DNA of 13,291 nt from CAZBUB01 sp964494985 (GTDB lineage Bacteria > Desulfobacterota > Desulfovibrionia > Desulfovibrionales > Desulfothermaceae), in NCBI GenBank assembly GCA_964494985.1, contig CAZBUB010000059.1, positions 1-13,291 of the forward strand, given 5' to 3'. The notes beneath the pieces were generated by a model. It was not told the origin of the DNA and did no database searches. It saw nothing but the letters and a program-made list of their open reading frames with translations. The position numbers and the translations under genes were made by a program. The stretch's first letter is position 1; each line of letters opens with the position of its first letter. Shown here one piece after another: positions 1-6,023 of the stretch.

Positions 1-78
1 CCTGCAGGCTGTCTGCAGGGACAATATCCTGACCTTGCTGGCTGACAACCAGTCCGAAGGGCAGCTTCTCAATAAGTC

Positions 79-1380
79 CTAAAACAGCCCGGGCAGAAAC
101 AGAGCCAGGCCAGGGAAGGCAATCAGAATGGCAATGCAGATGATAATCGCCCCTAGGTAGGGCCAGGCTCCTTGGAAGATAGTGGTCACAGGCACATCCT
201 TGACCGTGCCTGCCACCACATAGATGTTGGCCCCCACAGGAGGGGTGATAACCCCCATGCCCACCACTAGAACAATGATTACCCCGAACCAGACGGGATC
301 GTATCCCAGCTGCTGCACTACTGGATAGAAAATAGGGATAGTCAGCAGGATCAGAGCCAGGGCGTCTATGAATAGTCCCAGCAGCAGATAAATGAACAAA
401 ATCATGATCAGGATCATGACTGGAGGCATGGGCAGCCCTGCAGCCCAAGTGGCCATTAGGGTGGGCAGCTTGGTCACAGCCAAAAACCTGCCGAAAATCG
501 TGGCTCCGGCCACCAGAAACATGATCATGGCAGAAATCCGGATCGCATCGCGCAGGGAGTGCAGGAAACCCTGCCAGCTCAGCTGTCTTCTGAGCAGAGC
601 CACAAATAACGTAGCAGCAGCTCCGACTGCACCTGCTTCTGTTGGGGTGAACAGCCCAGCGAACAACCCTCCAATCACAGCCACAAAGATCAGGATTACC
701 TCCACGCCACCGCTGAGAATAGCTGTAAGCTTTTCCCGCAGGCTTACCTTGGAACCTGCAGGGGCCAGACCTGGGCTACTCCTGGCCCAGACATAGGTAA
801 CTAGCATGAATAAAAAGCTGAGCAGGATTCCGGGTACTATTCCGGCCAGGAAAAGCTCGGCTATGGATTCGCCAGTGGCAATCCCGTAGAGGATAAAGAT
901 CACGCTGGGGGGAATCATCACCCCCAGAATACCTGATGAGGCCACTACAGCAGTGGCCAGGGATAGATTGTAGTTGTATCTCTTCATCTCTGGCACAGCT
1001 ATGGCACTCATAGTGGCAGCAGTGGCAGTGGTGGAGCCGCAGATGGCCCCGAATGCGGTGCTAGCCCCGATAGTGGCCAAAGCCAGGCCTGCAGGCAGAT
1101 TGCCCATGACTTTGTACACCGCATCGTAAATCCTGGAGCTGATCCCGGCATGGAAGGCGATAAAACCCATCCAGACGAACAAAGGGACTACTATCAGAGA
1201 ATAGGAGGCGAAGGTATTGTACATGGTGGAAGCTGCGATAGACAGGGCCGCATTCGTGGAGGTCATAAAGGCGTAGCCTGCAAAGCCCACCACCAGCATC
1301 ACATAGGCCACAGGCATGCGCAGCAGGATGAGGAAAAAGACCAGGAAGACACCCAGCAGGCCTGTTTCTACTGCACTCAA
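79..1380 (-). CDS. dctM: TRAP transporter large permease subunit (DctM family)
   Basis: This is the large membrane subunit of a tripartite ATP-independent periplasmic transporter, which uses an ion gradient to import organic acids or related solutes delivered by DctP. The 433-residue protein is almost entirely hydrophobic helices, as expected for the family. Family-typical blocks are visible: GAICGSTTATAATMSAIAVPEM around residues 111-132, IPPSVIFILYG near 156-166, FTPTEAGAVG at about 244-253, and ITPPVGANIYV near the C-terminus. I take the TTG at 1380 as start because a near-perfect Shine-Dalgarno, AAAGGAGG (1390-1397 on this strand), lies 9 bases upstream and the next ATG would remove the first helix. 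The start overlaps the dctQ stop by 4 bases (TTGA), so translation is probably coupled. The substrate cannot be deduced from sequence. Confidence 0.96.
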   Translation of the reverse strand: MSAVETGLLGVFLVFFLILLRMPVAYVMLVVGFAGYAFMTSTNAALSIAASTMYNTFASYSLIVVPLFVWMGFIAFHAGISSRIYDAVYKVMGNLPAGLALATIGASTAFGAICGSTTATAATMSAIAVPEMKRYNYNLSLATAVVASSGILGVMIPPSVIFILYGIATGESIAELFLAGIVPGILLSFLFMLVTYVWARSSPGLAPAGSKVSLREKLTAILSGGVEVILIFVAVIGGLFAGLFTPTEAGAVGAAATLFVALLRRQLSWQGFLHSLRDAIRISAMIMFLVAGATIFGRFLAVTKLPTLMATWAAGLPMPPVMILIMILFIYLLLGLFIDALALILLTIPIFYPVVQQLGYDPVWFGVIIVLVVGMGVITPPVGANIYVVAGTVKDVPVTTIFQGAWPYLGAIIICIAILIAFPGLALFLPGLF

Positions 1381-1874
1381 TTCTTCTTGCCTCCTTTAAA
1401 CAAGGCCAGCAGTGCATGAATACACTCCAGGAAGGAGACCAGGGTCAGAACGCACAGACCAAAGCCTGTCAGGAAATAGACTGGATACAGGGGGATGTCT
1501 AGGGAGCTAGTGCTTAATCCCCGACTGTACACCTTGGCAGCATACTTGAGTATCCCCCAGGAGATGTAGCTCAGGAATAAGCTGGAGATCAAATGAGTTA
1601 AGAAATCGCTTATAGCCCGATTTAAAGGTTTCATCCTCTCCACCAGGAAGGTCATGGCTACATGGCTCTTGAGCACAGCGCAATGGGCCACGCCCAAGGA
1701 AAGCAGCACAGCACCCAGGATTTCCACCATTTCGTAACTTCCGGAAATAGGCTTCCAGACTGCTCTAAGCAGGATATTGGCCACAATGATCAGCATGACC
1801 AGGACCAAAGCAACTTGGGCCAGCTGAGAGAACTTCTGGGCCAGGTTGTGGATTGCGTTTTCCAGCTGCTGCAT
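1377..1874 (-). CDS. dctQ: TRAP transporter small permease subunit (DctQ family)
   Basis: This is the small four-helix membrane subunit that pairs with DctM in a TRAP transporter. The 165-residue protein has hydrophobic segments with the usual DctQ spacing, including a first helix around VALVLVMLIIVANILLRA. The reading frame stays open to a TTG at 1916, but I prefer the ATG at 1874: it begins MQQLENAIHN, has an AAAGGG ribosome-binding site 8 bases upstream, and gives the usual family length. Its last codons (LFKGGKKN) carry the Shine-Dalgarno for dctM, and the two genes overlap by 4 bases. It lies 286 bases downstream of dctP, which is long for such an operon. Identification rests on topology, size and gene order. 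Confidence 0.92.
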   Translation of the reverse strand: MQQLENAIHNLAQKFSQLAQVALVLVMLIIVANILLRAVWKPISGSYEMVEILGAVLLSLGVAHCAVLKSHVAMTFLVERMKPLNRAISDFLTHLISSLFLSYISWGILKYAAKVYSRGLSTSSLDIPLYPVYFLTGFGLCVLTLVSFLECIHALLALFKGGKKN

Positions 1875-1882
1875 AGGCAATA

Positions 1883-1906
1883 CCCTTTCATTCTTGGCGG
1901 AATGAA
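1883..1906 (-). promoter_or_regulatory. Hairpin next to the dctQ ribosome-binding site
   Basis: TTCATTC (1887-1893) and GAATGAA (1900-1906) form a perfect 7-base inverted repeat with a 6-base loop. In the minus-strand transcript the 3' arm runs directly into the AAAGGG ribosome-binding site of dctQ (1883-1888). Such a hairpin could lower dctQM translation relative to dctP, since the binding protein is normally needed in excess. That role is inferred from position only. Confidence 0.4.
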
Positions 1907-2160
1907 GAAATCTCAAATCACAGTTACGTTAATTTTCAGTATGTTATAATCCAAAAGATATCCTGTGTGCTATGCCCAGCTGACCAGGGAGGGGGGCTTG
2001 CATTTGGGTCTGTAATCTTTGATCCTAACCTTTATATCCAGGAATTTTCCTTCTGACTTCCCTCCCCGGCACTCACTTGGCCAGGCAATCTTTTACTCTG
2101 GGTGATTGAACCAGTGAGCGCGCAGGGGGGGCAGGGCAGGGTGTTCCTAAAGTCTCCGGC
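1907..2160 (-). other. dctP-dctQ intercistronic gap
   Basis: No open reading frame with coding character was found between the dctP stop and the dctQ leader hairpin. On the plus strand the gap holds a G-rich run at 2125-2141 (seven Gs, then two GGG tracts separated by CA), which fits the simple G-quadruplex pattern; the minus-strand transcript would carry the C-rich version. A second G-rich run (GGGAGGGGGG, near 1986-1995) has a weak C-rich partner near 2061-2067. No convincing second promoter or U-tailed terminator is visible. Confidence 0.5.
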
Positions 2161-3207
2161 CTATTCCTGCCCGTATTTCTCGGAATATTCGGCGTCCAGT
2201 TCCTCTACTATCTCCACTACTTCCCTTGCAGGCAGACCGTCTTCCTCTTTGTCCTGGATCCATTCCTCCACAACGGGCTGGATGCGCTCCAGCCATTTCT
2301 GCTCCTCTTCAGGATCCAGTTGGATCTCCTGCAGATCGTGCTCCTGTTTTGCGTATTTAAGGCCTTCTCTGGTATATTCAGCTCTGAGCTTGCCGTATTT
2401 TAGGGCATATTCTTCGCTTACTTCCTGGATAATCTGCTGCAGGTCCTGGGGGAGTGAATTCCAGGTCTCCTGGTTCATAACTTTCATAAACACAACATTG
2501 TACAGATCAGGTGTCTCTGTGGCATAGTCCACCACCTCAGCCAGCTTAAAGCCTTTCAGGATATCTGTGGGACCGAGAATTCCGTCCACTATACCCTGAT
2601 CCAAGGCTAAATAGGACTCTGACATGGGCAGGGCATGGGTTTTGGCTCCCAGCTTCTTCAAGGGAGGCACTGTTCCGCCTACGGCTCGGATTTCCTTGCC
2701 AGAGAGGTCATCCAGGTTATGCACAGGATCCTTCCTGGTCATCAGCTGCCCGGGTCCGGTAGCCCATAGGGTGAGTACCTTGACTTCCTCAAACTCGTCA
2801 ATGCCCAGATCATCCTTGATTTTCTTGTAGCCTTCATGAAAAGTCATGGATGCGGCTGTGGCGTTGACATTCTTATAGCCGGGCAGCTCAAAGGCCTCGG
2901 TCAGGGGGAACATGCCTGAGGTGTAGGAAGGGCAGGTAGTGCCGATGTCCGCAACACCATCCACGACACCGTTATAGATCTCCCTGGCTCCCAGCAGGGC
3001 TTCTCCAGGATGGAAATCTATTTGGATTCTGCCGTTGCTGCGTTCTTGCACTTCCTCAATCCATTTTTTGTGACCCTCTTGGACTTGGAAATCGGTAGAG
3101 GGCCAGAATGTGGCCATGGTTAAATTATACACTTTGTCCTCTGCCAGCGAGCTGCAAGGCCAAAGGAGAGTCATACACAAAATTCCCAGAAGCATGCTGC
3201 AGCGCAT
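2161..3207 (-). CDS. dctP: TRAP transporter periplasmic solute-binding protein (DctP family)
   Basis: This is the extracytoplasmic binding protein that captures the substrate and delivers it to DctQM. It has 348 residues with a Sec signal peptide at 1-22, cleaved after SLA. Family hallmarks include FHPGEALLG (65-73), the block NLDDLSGKEIRAVGG (164-178) whose Arg174 corresponds to the conserved arginine that usually pairs with a substrate carboxylate, and the following ALPMSESYLALDQGIVDG. The ATG at 3207 has a strong AAGGGGG ribosome-binding site. The C-terminal 60 residues are rich in Glu and Asp. It lies 53 bases downstream of a TetR-family gene and upstream of dctQM. The conserved Arg suggests a carboxylate-containing solute, but which one is unknown. 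Confidence 0.96.
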   Translation of the reverse strand: MRCSMLLGILCMTLLWPCSSLAEDKVYNLTMATFWPSTDFQVQEGHKKWIEEVQERSNGRIQIDFHPGEALLGAREIYNGVVDGVADIGTTCPSYTSGMFPLTEAFELPGYKNVNATAASMTFHEGYKKIKDDLGIDEFEEVKVLTLWATGPGQLMTRKDPVHNLDDLSGKEIRAVGGTVPPLKKLGAKTHALPMSESYLALDQGIVDGILGPTDILKGFKLAEVVDYATETPDLYNVVFMKVMNQETWNSLPQDLQQIIQEVSEEYALKYGKLRAEYTREGLKYAKQEHDLQEIQLDPEEEQKWLERIQPVVEEWIQDKEEDGLPAREVVEIVEELDAEYSEKYGQE

Positions 3208-3260
3208 AATGAACCCCCTTCATTAGAAATAATTGCCAAACCAGATACCTCTCACGGATC

Positions 3261-3845
3261 TCAATATATCATCTGCTTAGCCAGGGTCTGGATCGCGAAT
3301 CTTAAGTCCTGCTTATTCAGGACCCGGGTTTCCAAGGCCATTTGGATCAAGTAGCCGTCAAAAAGGGCAGTGACCAAAGCCCCCAGCTTCTTGCTCTCCT
3401 GGCTGTTGGCGCTAAATGGCGCCAGGAGCTCCGAGAACAGGTCGCTGGAGAGCCGGTAGTTGCTTTTGTTCATCTTTTGCTTCAGATCCTGCTTATTAAA
3501 GGCATAGGTGGTGAATTCCAAAAAGACTTTGGACCAGTTTTGGTCGTCAATAATGGTCTCCAGGAAATCTATGAGCACATCCAGGGCCTCTTGGGCACTG
3601 CCAGCACTTTGCAGGCCCTGCTGCCTGGAAGCCCTGTACTCCTGAAGTCTTTTCTCCATTATTTCCAGGAAGATATCATCTTTGCTCTTCCAGTAGCGAT
3701 AGAAATTGCCCTTGGCATAGCCTGCATTCTCAGTGATCTCAGCAATGGTACTGGCAGCAAAGCCCTTGCGGCCAAAGACCTGGACTGCGGATTCCATAAG
3801 TTCGTTTTTAGTCTGTCTGGATTTTTCCTGTTGTTTCCAGGCCAT
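3261..3845 (-). CDS. TetR/AcrR-family transcriptional regulator
   Basis: This is a DNA-binding repressor-type protein of 194 residues. The N-terminal helix-turn-helix spans about residues 12-58 (TKNELMESAVQVFGRKGF, then STIAEITENAGYAKGNFYRYWKSKDDIF), the canonical TetR signature; the C-terminal part is a variable ligand-binding helical domain. The frame extends upstream to 3911, but I choose the ATG at 3845 (MAWKQQEK) because AAAGGGA lies 6-7 bases before it and because the longer version would run through the promoter and operator. It is read in the same direction as dctPQM, 53 bases upstream, with no terminator between. The simplest inference is that it controls itself and the transporter in response to a transported or related compound. 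Confidence 0.93.
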   Translation of the reverse strand: MAWKQQEKSRQTKNELMESAVQVFGRKGFAASTIAEITENAGYAKGNFYRYWKSKDDIFLEIMEKRLQEYRASRQQGLQSAGSAQEALDVLIDFLETIIDDQNWSKVFLEFTTYAFNKQDLKQKMNKSNYRLSSDLFSELLAPFSANSQESKKLGALVTALFDGYLIQMALETRVLNKQDLRFAIQTLAKQMIY

Positions 3846-3869
3846 ACGTGTTCCCTTTTGTTCAATAAA

Positions 3870-3882
3870 TGACCGTTGGTCA
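3870..3882. promoter_or_regulatory. Probable TetR-family operator
   Basis: TGACCGTTGGTCA is a perfect 5-3-5 palindrome, of the size and style bound by TetR-family dimers. It lies 25 bases upstream of the regulator's start codon and immediately downstream of the proposed -10 element at 3883-3888, where a bound repressor would block transcription. Autoregulation is inferred from position. Confidence 0.6.
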
Positions 3883-3911
3883 AAAATAGAGACTTGCTTG
3901 GGGGTTGTCAA
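3883..3911 (-). promoter_or_regulatory. Sigma-70 promoter of the tetR-dctPQM unit
   Basis: On the minus strand a perfect -35 (TTGACA, 3906-3911) is followed after exactly 17 bases by a -10-like TATTTT (3883-3888). It lies upstream of the regulator's ribosome-binding site and abuts the palindrome at 3870-3882, so it is the best candidate for the promoter of the whole unit. Confidence 0.6.
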
Positions 3912-3949
3912 GCAATGTGGACAGCTCAGGTTGACATATTATAAAAGAA

Positions 3950-4004
3950 TTGACTGACAGGCTCCTGAAAGGTGAAATCTTGGTATTGGGTCTGGGAATA
4001 CCAA
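3950..4004 (+). promoter_or_regulatory. Candidate divergent promoter with inverted repeat at the start site
   Basis: TTGACT (3950-3955) and TGAAAT (3973-3978), 17 bases apart, make a plausible promoter for the plus-strand genes. Just downstream, TTGGTATT (3980-3987) and AATACCAA (3997-4004) form a perfect 8-base inverted repeat with a 9-base spacer, spanning the expected transcription start. It could be an operator or a leader hairpin. It differs from the TetR palindrome, so a different regulator is likely if it is an operator. Confidence 0.4.
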
Positions 4005-4042
4005 TAACTGAAAACCGGTAACCGCCAAAGGAGTAAAAGGCT

Positions 4043-4258
4043 TTGAATCCAAAATTCAGACAAAGGCTGCTGGTATATCTCAACCCCATTTTGTTTTTGT
4101 TGGCTGTATTTCAGATCAGCAGCGGAATACTCATGGGCAGATTTTTTCAGCTCTACTCCCTGCACCAGACAAATGGATACCTTTTGGGTCTGGTGATTTT
4201 GCTGCACATCTTTCTGAATTGGAACTGGATCAAAATGAATTATCTGGGCAAGAGATAA
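4043..4258 (+). CDS. Small two-helix membrane protein, DUF4405-like
   Basis: This 71-residue protein has two hydrophobic helices (about 10-30 and 45-60). His41 and His55 sit in the pattern LHQTNGYLLG then LLHIFLNWNWI. A histidine, a following glycine and then H-x-x-LNW-x-WI is the layout I associate with DUF4405-type proteins, which resemble small cytochrome b or flavocytochrome-associated helices; heme binding is possible but unproven. Translation probably starts at the TTG at 4043, since AAAGGAG (4027-4033) lies 9 bases upstream and no ATG is better placed. It ends 14 bases before the acyltransferase start, so the two are likely co-transcribed. The short length and TTG start leave some doubt. 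Confidence 0.68.
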   Translation: MNPKFRQRLLVYLNPILFLLAVFQISSGILMGRFFQLYSLHQTNGYLLGLVILLHIFLNWNWIKMNYLGKR

Positions 4259-4272
4259 CAGGTCAGGGGTAC

Positions 4273-4920
4273 ATGTCTTTTTTCCCCAGGGTATTTACTC
4301 CTTCCAGGGCTGCTGTTCTCGCTGTTCCGTTGCTACGACTCTGGATCCTGGGACTGCGCTGCAGGAGAGTAGGGTATGAGCAGGTCCAGGAGTTCAGGGC
4401 TCAGGAGCCTCTGGTATTTGCCCTTTGGCATGACGAGTTGTTCACCCCTTGCCTTATACATCGTCAGGAAGGGATCATTGCATTGGTCAGCGCTAGCAGA
4501 GATGGGGAGTACTTGGCCCAAATCATGGCCAAACTGGGTTACTGTCTGGCCCGGGGATCCAGCTCCAAACAGGGTCTGCGAGCCATGCGGGAGGCCCTGC
4601 TGCAGATTTCCAGGCAACAAAGAGACGTGGTGTTTACAGTGGATGGCCCCAAAGGACCTAGACATCAGGCTAAAGAGGGCGCGGTGTATCTAGCCTGTAA
4701 GGCAGGTCTGCATCTGGTTCCAGTCAGGGTTTATAACAGCAGTAAAAAGGTTTTTCATAAGGCCTGGGACAAATTCCAGCTGCCCTGGCCAGGTTCTGTC
4801 AGCACGATTTATTATGGCCAACCCTACAAAGTGCAGCAGGGGAGGCTGACCTCCAGCCTTTTACAGCAGGAGGTCAGCAGGCTGGAAGAAAAGCTGCAGT
4901 GCTTATTGCCTGAGCCGTGA
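4273..4920 (+). CDS. DUF374-family lysophospholipid acyltransferase-like protein
   Basis: This 215-residue protein belongs to the DUF374 group (COG2121) of membrane-associated acyltransferases, thought to move an acyl chain onto a lipid or lipid A-like acceptor at the inner membrane. The N-terminus is hydrophobic (AAVLAVPLLRLWILGL). Family motifs are FALWHDELF, with the putative catalytic His53, then SASRDGEYLA (73-82), RGSSSKQGLRAMREAL (94-109) and FTVDGPKGPRHQAKEGA (121-137). The frame is open from 4219, but the upstream part overlaps the preceding gene and lacks family similarity, so I start at the ATG at 4273, preceded by AGGGG at short spacing. The true acyl acceptor cannot be read from sequence. 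A degenerate transposase fragment begins immediately downstream. Confidence 0.9.
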   Translation: MSFFPRVFTPSRAAVLAVPLLRLWILGLRCRRVGYEQVQEFRAQEPLVFALWHDELFTPCLIHRQEGIIALVSASRDGEYLAQIMAKLGYCLARGSSSKQGLRAMREALLQISRQQRDVVFTVDGPKGPRHQAKEGAVYLACKAGLHLVPVRVYNSSKKVFHKAWDKFQLPWPGSVSTIYYGQPYKVQQGRLTSSLLQQEVSRLEEKLQCLLPEP

Positions 4921-4925
4921 CTGCC

Positions 4926-4945
4926 CCCGGCATTGAAATGCCAGG
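4926..4945. repeat. Hairpin at the end of the TnpB relic / downstream of the acyltransferase
   Basis: GGCATT (4929-4934) and AATGCC (4937-4942) form a perfect 6-base stem around a 2-base loop, extended by CC/GG beyond one mismatch. It starts 6 bases after the acyltransferase stop and lies just outside the stop of the tnpB fragment on the other strand. That position fits the right-end subterminal hairpin of an IS200/IS605-type element; it could also slow transcription of the acyltransferase, but no T-run follows. Confidence 0.45.
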
Positions 4946-4948
4946 CAT

Positions 4949-5107
4949 CTAGGCGGCGGAAGCCGCCAGCGTATCCAGCCCGATACGCAAAATGTTTATT
5001 GCAGCGGCGTGGTCCCGGTTGGCCCTGTAGCCGCACTCGCACCTGTGGGTCCGGGTCGAAAGCGTCTTCTTCACCACGGCCCCCAATCGGATTGCCTGAT
5101 GCACAAG
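4949..5107 (-). pseudogene. tnpB: tnpB (IS200/IS605-family) C-terminal remnant
   Basis: Read on the minus strand, this frame gives LGAVVKKTLSTRTH, then RCECGYRANRDHAAAINIL, then RIGLDTLAASAA and a TAG at 4949-4951. It matches the C-terminal end of TnpB, an RNA-guided nuclease carried by IS605-type elements: the second half of the zinc ribbon (CECGY) and the last RuvC segment (NRDHAAAINIL, whose Asp is the third catalytic acid). The expected first zinc-ribbon pair (CxxCG just before AVVKK) is replaced by IRLG, so the alignment breaks near 5080. The rest of the about 400-residue protein is absent. There is no plausible start, so this is a dead fragment. Guide-RNA sequence normally overlaps this end of tnpB, so a relic of it may persist here. 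Confidence 0.82.
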
Positions 5108-5165
5108 CATCCATCCAACAGTTTGCTCATTGCATTAGTAAAATCAGGCTTGCCTAACTTCAATA

Positions 5166-5217
5166 AGTTTACTTTTGTAAATTTTTGAAGAGTAGTTTAC
5201 AAAAATTTACTTAAACT
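5166..5217. repeat. AT-rich imperfect palindrome
   Basis: GTAAATTTTTG (5177-5187) and CAAAAATTTAC (5200-5210) are perfect 11-base inverted repeats 12 bases apart. The arms continue outward as AGTTT (5166-5170) and AAACT (5213-5217) after a small bulge. Within it, TTTAC-TTTT-GTAAA is a smaller palindrome and AGTTTAC occurs twice in direct orientation. The composition differs sharply from the flanking GC-richer DNA. It could be an orphan operator or the end of a small element. Confidence 0.5.
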
Positions 5218-5256
5218 CCATGAAGAATTCCAGAAAGTTATAAGCAAGCGCCGTCT

Positions 5257-5307
5257 GTTCTCAATAAGTCCTGGCAGAGCGGGTCATTCTAGACTCATTG
5301 AGAAGCT
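5257..5307. repeat. Inverted copies of a short repeat also found at the window start
   Basis: TTCTCAATAAGTCCT (5257-5271) is an exact 15-base match to positions 66-80. Its inverse, AGACTCATTGAGAAGCT (from about 5291 to 5307), matches the same unit with one substitution, and includes the preceding AGC seen at the window start. The two copies here face each other around a 20-base spacer, forming a stem of about 13 bases with one mismatch. Confidence 0.5.
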
Positions 5308-5455
5308 ACCAAGCAGCTTATTTTCGCTAGCTTGAATGTTTGATCTGCCAGGAGCCTACGCCTAATTGTTCAAGTGAGCTGGGTAGAAAATTCAGGTTCT
5401 TCAACTTAGCTGCCTCAGAACTTGTCCTGAACAATGCGGCGGAGCGCCTAGAACA

Positions 5456-5482
5456 CGTCATTCTGAGCGAAGCGAAGAATCT
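5456..5482. repeat. Dispersed intergenic repeat ('GTCATTCTGAGCG...GAAGAATCT')
   Basis: This segment begins CGTCATTCTGAGCG and ends AAGCGAAGAATCT, with ATTCT and AGAAT as the arms of a short hairpin. It is a recurrent intergenic repeat that I recall from many unrelated bacterial genomes, where its chance translation (VILSEAKNL) appears in spurious hypothetical proteins. An 11-base partial match, CGTCATTCTGA, recurs at 12664-12674 upstream of uvrB. Confidence 0.65.
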
Positions 5483-5560
5483 TTGTAACTATTGCCGTGA
5501 AAATGTTGGGCTTCGCAGGCCGTGCTGTGCCTGTTGCCAGGTTTGGTCCGGTATTCGCAA

Positions 5561-5582
5561 TTTTCATCCCTGGGGGTGAAAA
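5561..5582. repeat. Hairpin in the gene-free region
   Basis: TTTTCATCC (5561-5569) and GGGTGAAAA (5574-5582) pair over 9 bases with one G-T pair and a 4-base loop. No T-run follows the stem on either strand, so it is not a standard terminator. No gene ends close to it. Confidence 0.4.
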
Positions 5583-5965
5583 AAATCTTAATGAAGGATT
5601 CATCTTTATGGATGGATGGTGAATAAATACGAACTTGCTGCAGACCTATATATTAAAGTTTACATAATATCTCTTATGAGACAAATAAGTGTGCAACTCA
5701 AAGCTCTGCTTCAGACTTTGGGGGTTGGGATTTATGCAATGCAAAGAAATTCTTCCCTGTGACATGCCAAGTGAATGGGCTGCGATTGTCATTGACTGGA
5801 AGATTCTGGACAGGCTCTGAGTGAATCCGCGTTTGGGTGACTCTTCACCTTGGCCGAATCTTCGGACCTAGCGAATAGTTACTGCTGAACAGCTTCTCAG
5901 TTGCTCATGTTGTTATTCAGGCAGGAAGGTTATCATCCTGGGCATGATCCAGGATCTGGGATCTG

Positions 5966-6001
5966 AAGACTGGATCCCGGGTCGGAGTCCGGGATGACGG
6001 G
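5966..6001. repeat. GC-rich dispersed repeat with hairpin
   Basis: ATCCCGG (5974-5980) and CCGGGAT (5989-5995) form a perfect 7-base stem with loop GTCGGAGT, inside a unit that runs from GAAGACTGGATCC to GGGATGACGG. Units of the form 'CTGGATcCCG...CGGGATGACGG' are common intergenic repeats in proteobacteria. It ends about 22 bases beyond the lolA stop, so its stem might also act as a weak end signal for the lolA transcript, though no T-run follows. Confidence 0.55.
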
Positions 6002-6023
6002 ACTAGAGCCGATACCAAGCCCT

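Larger units (their letters stand above)
5218..5965. other. Gene-free region between the TnpB relic and lolA
   Basis: Apart from the repeats listed separately, I see no credible gene. Open frames are short and in part translate repeat DNA. TGTAACTATT near 5484-5493 and AATAGTTACT near 5875-5884 are inverted to each other about 380 bases apart, which might mark the ends of a small non-autonomous element, but a 10-base match is weak evidence. Base composition shifts along the stretch, with an AT-rich part at about 5580-5700, suggesting patchwork origin. Confidence 0.45.

Noticed and set aside
2..82. Possible 3' end of a convergent plus-strand gene (frame ending LLADNQSEGQLLNKS), or a minus-strand gene leaving the window (LIEKLPFGLVVSQQ, PAS-like)
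   Set aside because: Several frames are open over this short edge, the minus-strand one has no ATG, GTG or TTG start, and the end coincides with a repeat copy. Flanking sequence is needed to decide.
4824..5114. 96-residue minus-strand open frame over the TnpB relic
   Set aside because: It is in a different frame from the recognisable TnpB sequence and runs on into the acyltransferase gene on the opposite strand, so it is a shadow.
5340..5579. 79-residue open frame in the gene-free region
   Set aside because: Its middle (HVILSEAKNL) is the translation of the dispersed repeat at 5456-5482, and the rest has no family resemblance and no ribosome-binding site.
5561..5582. Hairpin considered as an intrinsic terminator
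   Set aside because: A-runs rather than T-runs follow the stem on the plus strand, the minus strand has no T-run after it either, and no gene ends nearby.
5734..5820. 28-residue open frame (MQCKEILPCDMPSEW...)
   Set aside because: Too short, with no ribosome-binding site and no recognisable relatives. It could be a gene scrap but nothing supports it.
5158..6023. CRISPR array or tandem repeat array
   Set aside because: No regularly spaced direct repeats of 20 or more bases occur; the repeats present are single or inverted copies of different families.
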